This document shows, piece by piece, positions 32,496 to 33,450 of a stretch of 33,450 bases of DNA. This DNA is from Candidatus Aminicenantota bacterium (GTDB taxonomy: Bacteria; Acidobacteriota; Aminicenantia; Aminicenantales; Aminicenantaceae). The notes below the pieces were generated by a model. That model saw nothing but the letters and a program-made list of their open reading frames with translations, made no database searches and had not been told where the DNA came from. The DNA is taken from assembly GCA_003648765.1 (NCBI GenBank), contig QMPV01000014.1:1-33450 (forward strand). The letters are read 5' to 3'. A program made the position numbers and the translations under genes. The number at the start of each line of letters is the position of its first letter. Position 1 is the stretch's first letter.

Positions 32496-32984
32496 TTATC
32501 CTTTTTTTAAGGGAATCCGTGGCTGGCGGCGGCGTAAGGGGTAGTCTTTTCTTAAGGGGTGACCTTCAAAGCCGTCATACATAAAAATTCTTCTTAAATC
32601 TGGATGCCCCTCAAAATGGACTCCAAACATATCGAAAACTTCTCTTTCCAACCAATTGGCATTTTTCCAGATGGCAGTCAAAGAAGCTATCTTTAAATCG
32701 CTTTCTTTAAGTCGGGCTTTTATTCTTAACCTCAGGTTATTTTTTAAAGAAAAAAGATGATAGACCATTTCAAAACGCTCTTCATCTCCCAAATAATCGA
32801 CACAGGTTAAGTCGAGAAGCAGGGTAAACTCATAAGGCTCTTTTCGCAGAAAATTAACCAGGGGAAGTAAAATTTCTTTTTTTATCTGAATGAAGTCATC
32901 TCCAAATTGCTGGTCCACCCGCAGAATATCTTTTTGGAATCTTTCCTGAACTGCCTGGAGAATTACTTCTTTTTCCATCTCCAC
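32496..32984 (-). CDS. nuoC: NADH-quinone oxidoreductase subunit C (30 kDa)
   Basis: A 162-residue separate NuoC, not fused to NuoD as in E. coli. The family signature is [23 protein letters not shown] followed by [14 protein letters not shown] (the first quoted only by its ends: W112-type Trp to Ile near residue 134). It is structural, holding the connecting arm. Its start lies 22 bases inside nuoB. Confidence 0.94.
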   Translation of the reverse strand: MEMEKEVILQAVQERFQKDILRVDQQFGDDFIQIKKEILLPLVNFLRKEPYEFTLLLDLTCVDYLGDEERFEMVYHLFSLKNNLRLRIKARLKESDLKIASLTAIWKNANWLEREVFDMFGVHFEGHPDLRRIFMYDGFEGHPLRKDYPLRRRQPRIPLKKG

Positions 32985-33448
32985 TCTTGTTCTTGTTTTT
33001 GAATTTTTTCTTGCAGTTTAATTAAGGCGTCAAGGACAGTTTCGGGTCGAGGAGGACAACCAGGGATATACACGTCGACCGGAATGATTCGGTCGATTCC
33101 CTGGACCACAGCATAATTGTCATAAATGCCGCCACTCACAGCACAGGCTCCAAAAGCAATGACCCATTTAGGATTGGTCATCTGATTGTAAACTGTCCGC
33201 AAGACAGGCGCCAATTTTTGGGTAACTGTGCCGACAACCAGCAGCATATCAGCTTGACGGGGGGAAAACCTTGTCCAACCGGCTCCGAAACGGTCAATAT
33301 CAAAATGAGCACAGGCTGCTGACATATATTCCATGCCACAACAGGCAGTCACAAAAGGATATTGGAAAAGGGAATATTTTCTGGCCCAGCCCAGAAGCTC
33401 ATTAAACTTAGTGGTTATGAAACCTCCCTCAATCGGGCGACGGGGCTC
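32963..33448 (-). CDS. nuoB: NADH-quinone oxidoreductase subunit B, 5' end outside the window
   Basis: The frame stays open to the right edge, so the start codon is not in the window. The visible protein begins [13 protein letters not shown] and reaches the N2-cluster ligands: the adjacent Cys pair in [17 protein letters not shown] and PGCPPRPE. This subunit carries the terminal cluster that reduces quinone. A GTG at 33352 would give a truncated protein lacking the conserved [10 protein letters not shown] stretch and is not the start. nuoA would be expected just upstream. Confidence 0.94.
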   Translation of the reverse strand, partial: EPRRPIEGGFITTKFNELLGWARKYSLFQYPFVTACCGMEYMSAACAHFDIDRFGAGWTRFSPRQADMLLVVGTVTQKLAPVLRTVYNQMTNPKWVIAFGACAVSGGIYDNYAVVQGIDRIIPVDVYIPGCPPRPETVLDALIKLQEKIQKQEQEWRWKKK

Positions 33449-33450
33449 CC

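Overview
This is a 33.4 kb bacterial chromosome segment with moderate GC, tight gene packing and most genes on the minus strand. An outer-membrane DUF481 barrel, a lipoprotein-type DUF5107/TPR protein and a Tat-type leader point to a Gram-negative-type (diderm) cell. The gene content resembles uncultivated Acidobacteriota/Aminicenantes-like lineages, but that placement is an impression from protein style, not a phylogeny.

Layout. (1) 1-1560, minus: a zinc/cadmium-type P1B ATPase cut by the window edge, a small membrane ORF and an ArsR/SmtB repressor with a complete zinc-sensing alpha-5 site. A near-consensus promoter precedes the repressor and overlaps repeats that could be its operator. (2) 1745-2665, plus: a doubtful small ORF and a membrane-anchored SGNH hydrolase. 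(3) 2890-8932, minus: tldD (with a Tat/lipoprotein leader), tldE and a large DUF5107-TPR lipoprotein, read as one operon. (4) 9146-11620: a beta-CASP metallo-beta-lactamase nuclease (plus) converging on an AIR-synthase-like protein (minus) that may have a leaderless message. (5) 12133-16359: a DUF3887-alpha/beta-hydrolase (plus) converging on an SGLT-type sodium/sugar symporter coupled to a galactokinase-like GHMP kinase (minus). (6) 16826-24289, minus: an eleven-gene Mrp/Mbh-type antiporter cluster in the order E-F-G-MbhD-MbhE-B-C-D-D-small protein-D. (7) 24465-26311, minus: a DUF481 outer-membrane protein and an MBL-fold hydrolase. (8) 26308-33448, minus: nuoB-C-D-E-F-G-H-I, with nuoB cut by the window edge.

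The main result is the junction of (6), (7) and (8). The peripheral arm and NuoH of complex I are encoded with all expected Fe-S, FMN and quinone-site residues. Where nuoJKLMN normally follow nuoI, the locus instead carries a complete Mrp/Mbh-type ion-translocating arm: MrpC is NuoK-like, MbhD/MbhE are NuoJ-like, and three D-type subunits are the NuoL/M/N counterparts. The simplest reading is an NADH:quinone oxidoreductase whose membrane arm is of Mrp type, plausibly sodium-linked, comparable in architecture to archaeal MBH/MBS but with an NADH-input module and no [NiFe] motifs. The alternative is an ordinary complex I with nuoJ-N elsewhere and a neighbouring stand-alone Mrp antiporter. A sodium gradient made or used here would also power the SGLT-type symporter 0.5 kb beyond the cluster.

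No tRNA, rRNA, insertion sequence, CRISPR array or convincing rho-independent terminator was recognised. The gene-free stretches over 300 bases (1434-1744, 11621-12132, 16360-16825) hold only the promoter and repeat candidates listed.
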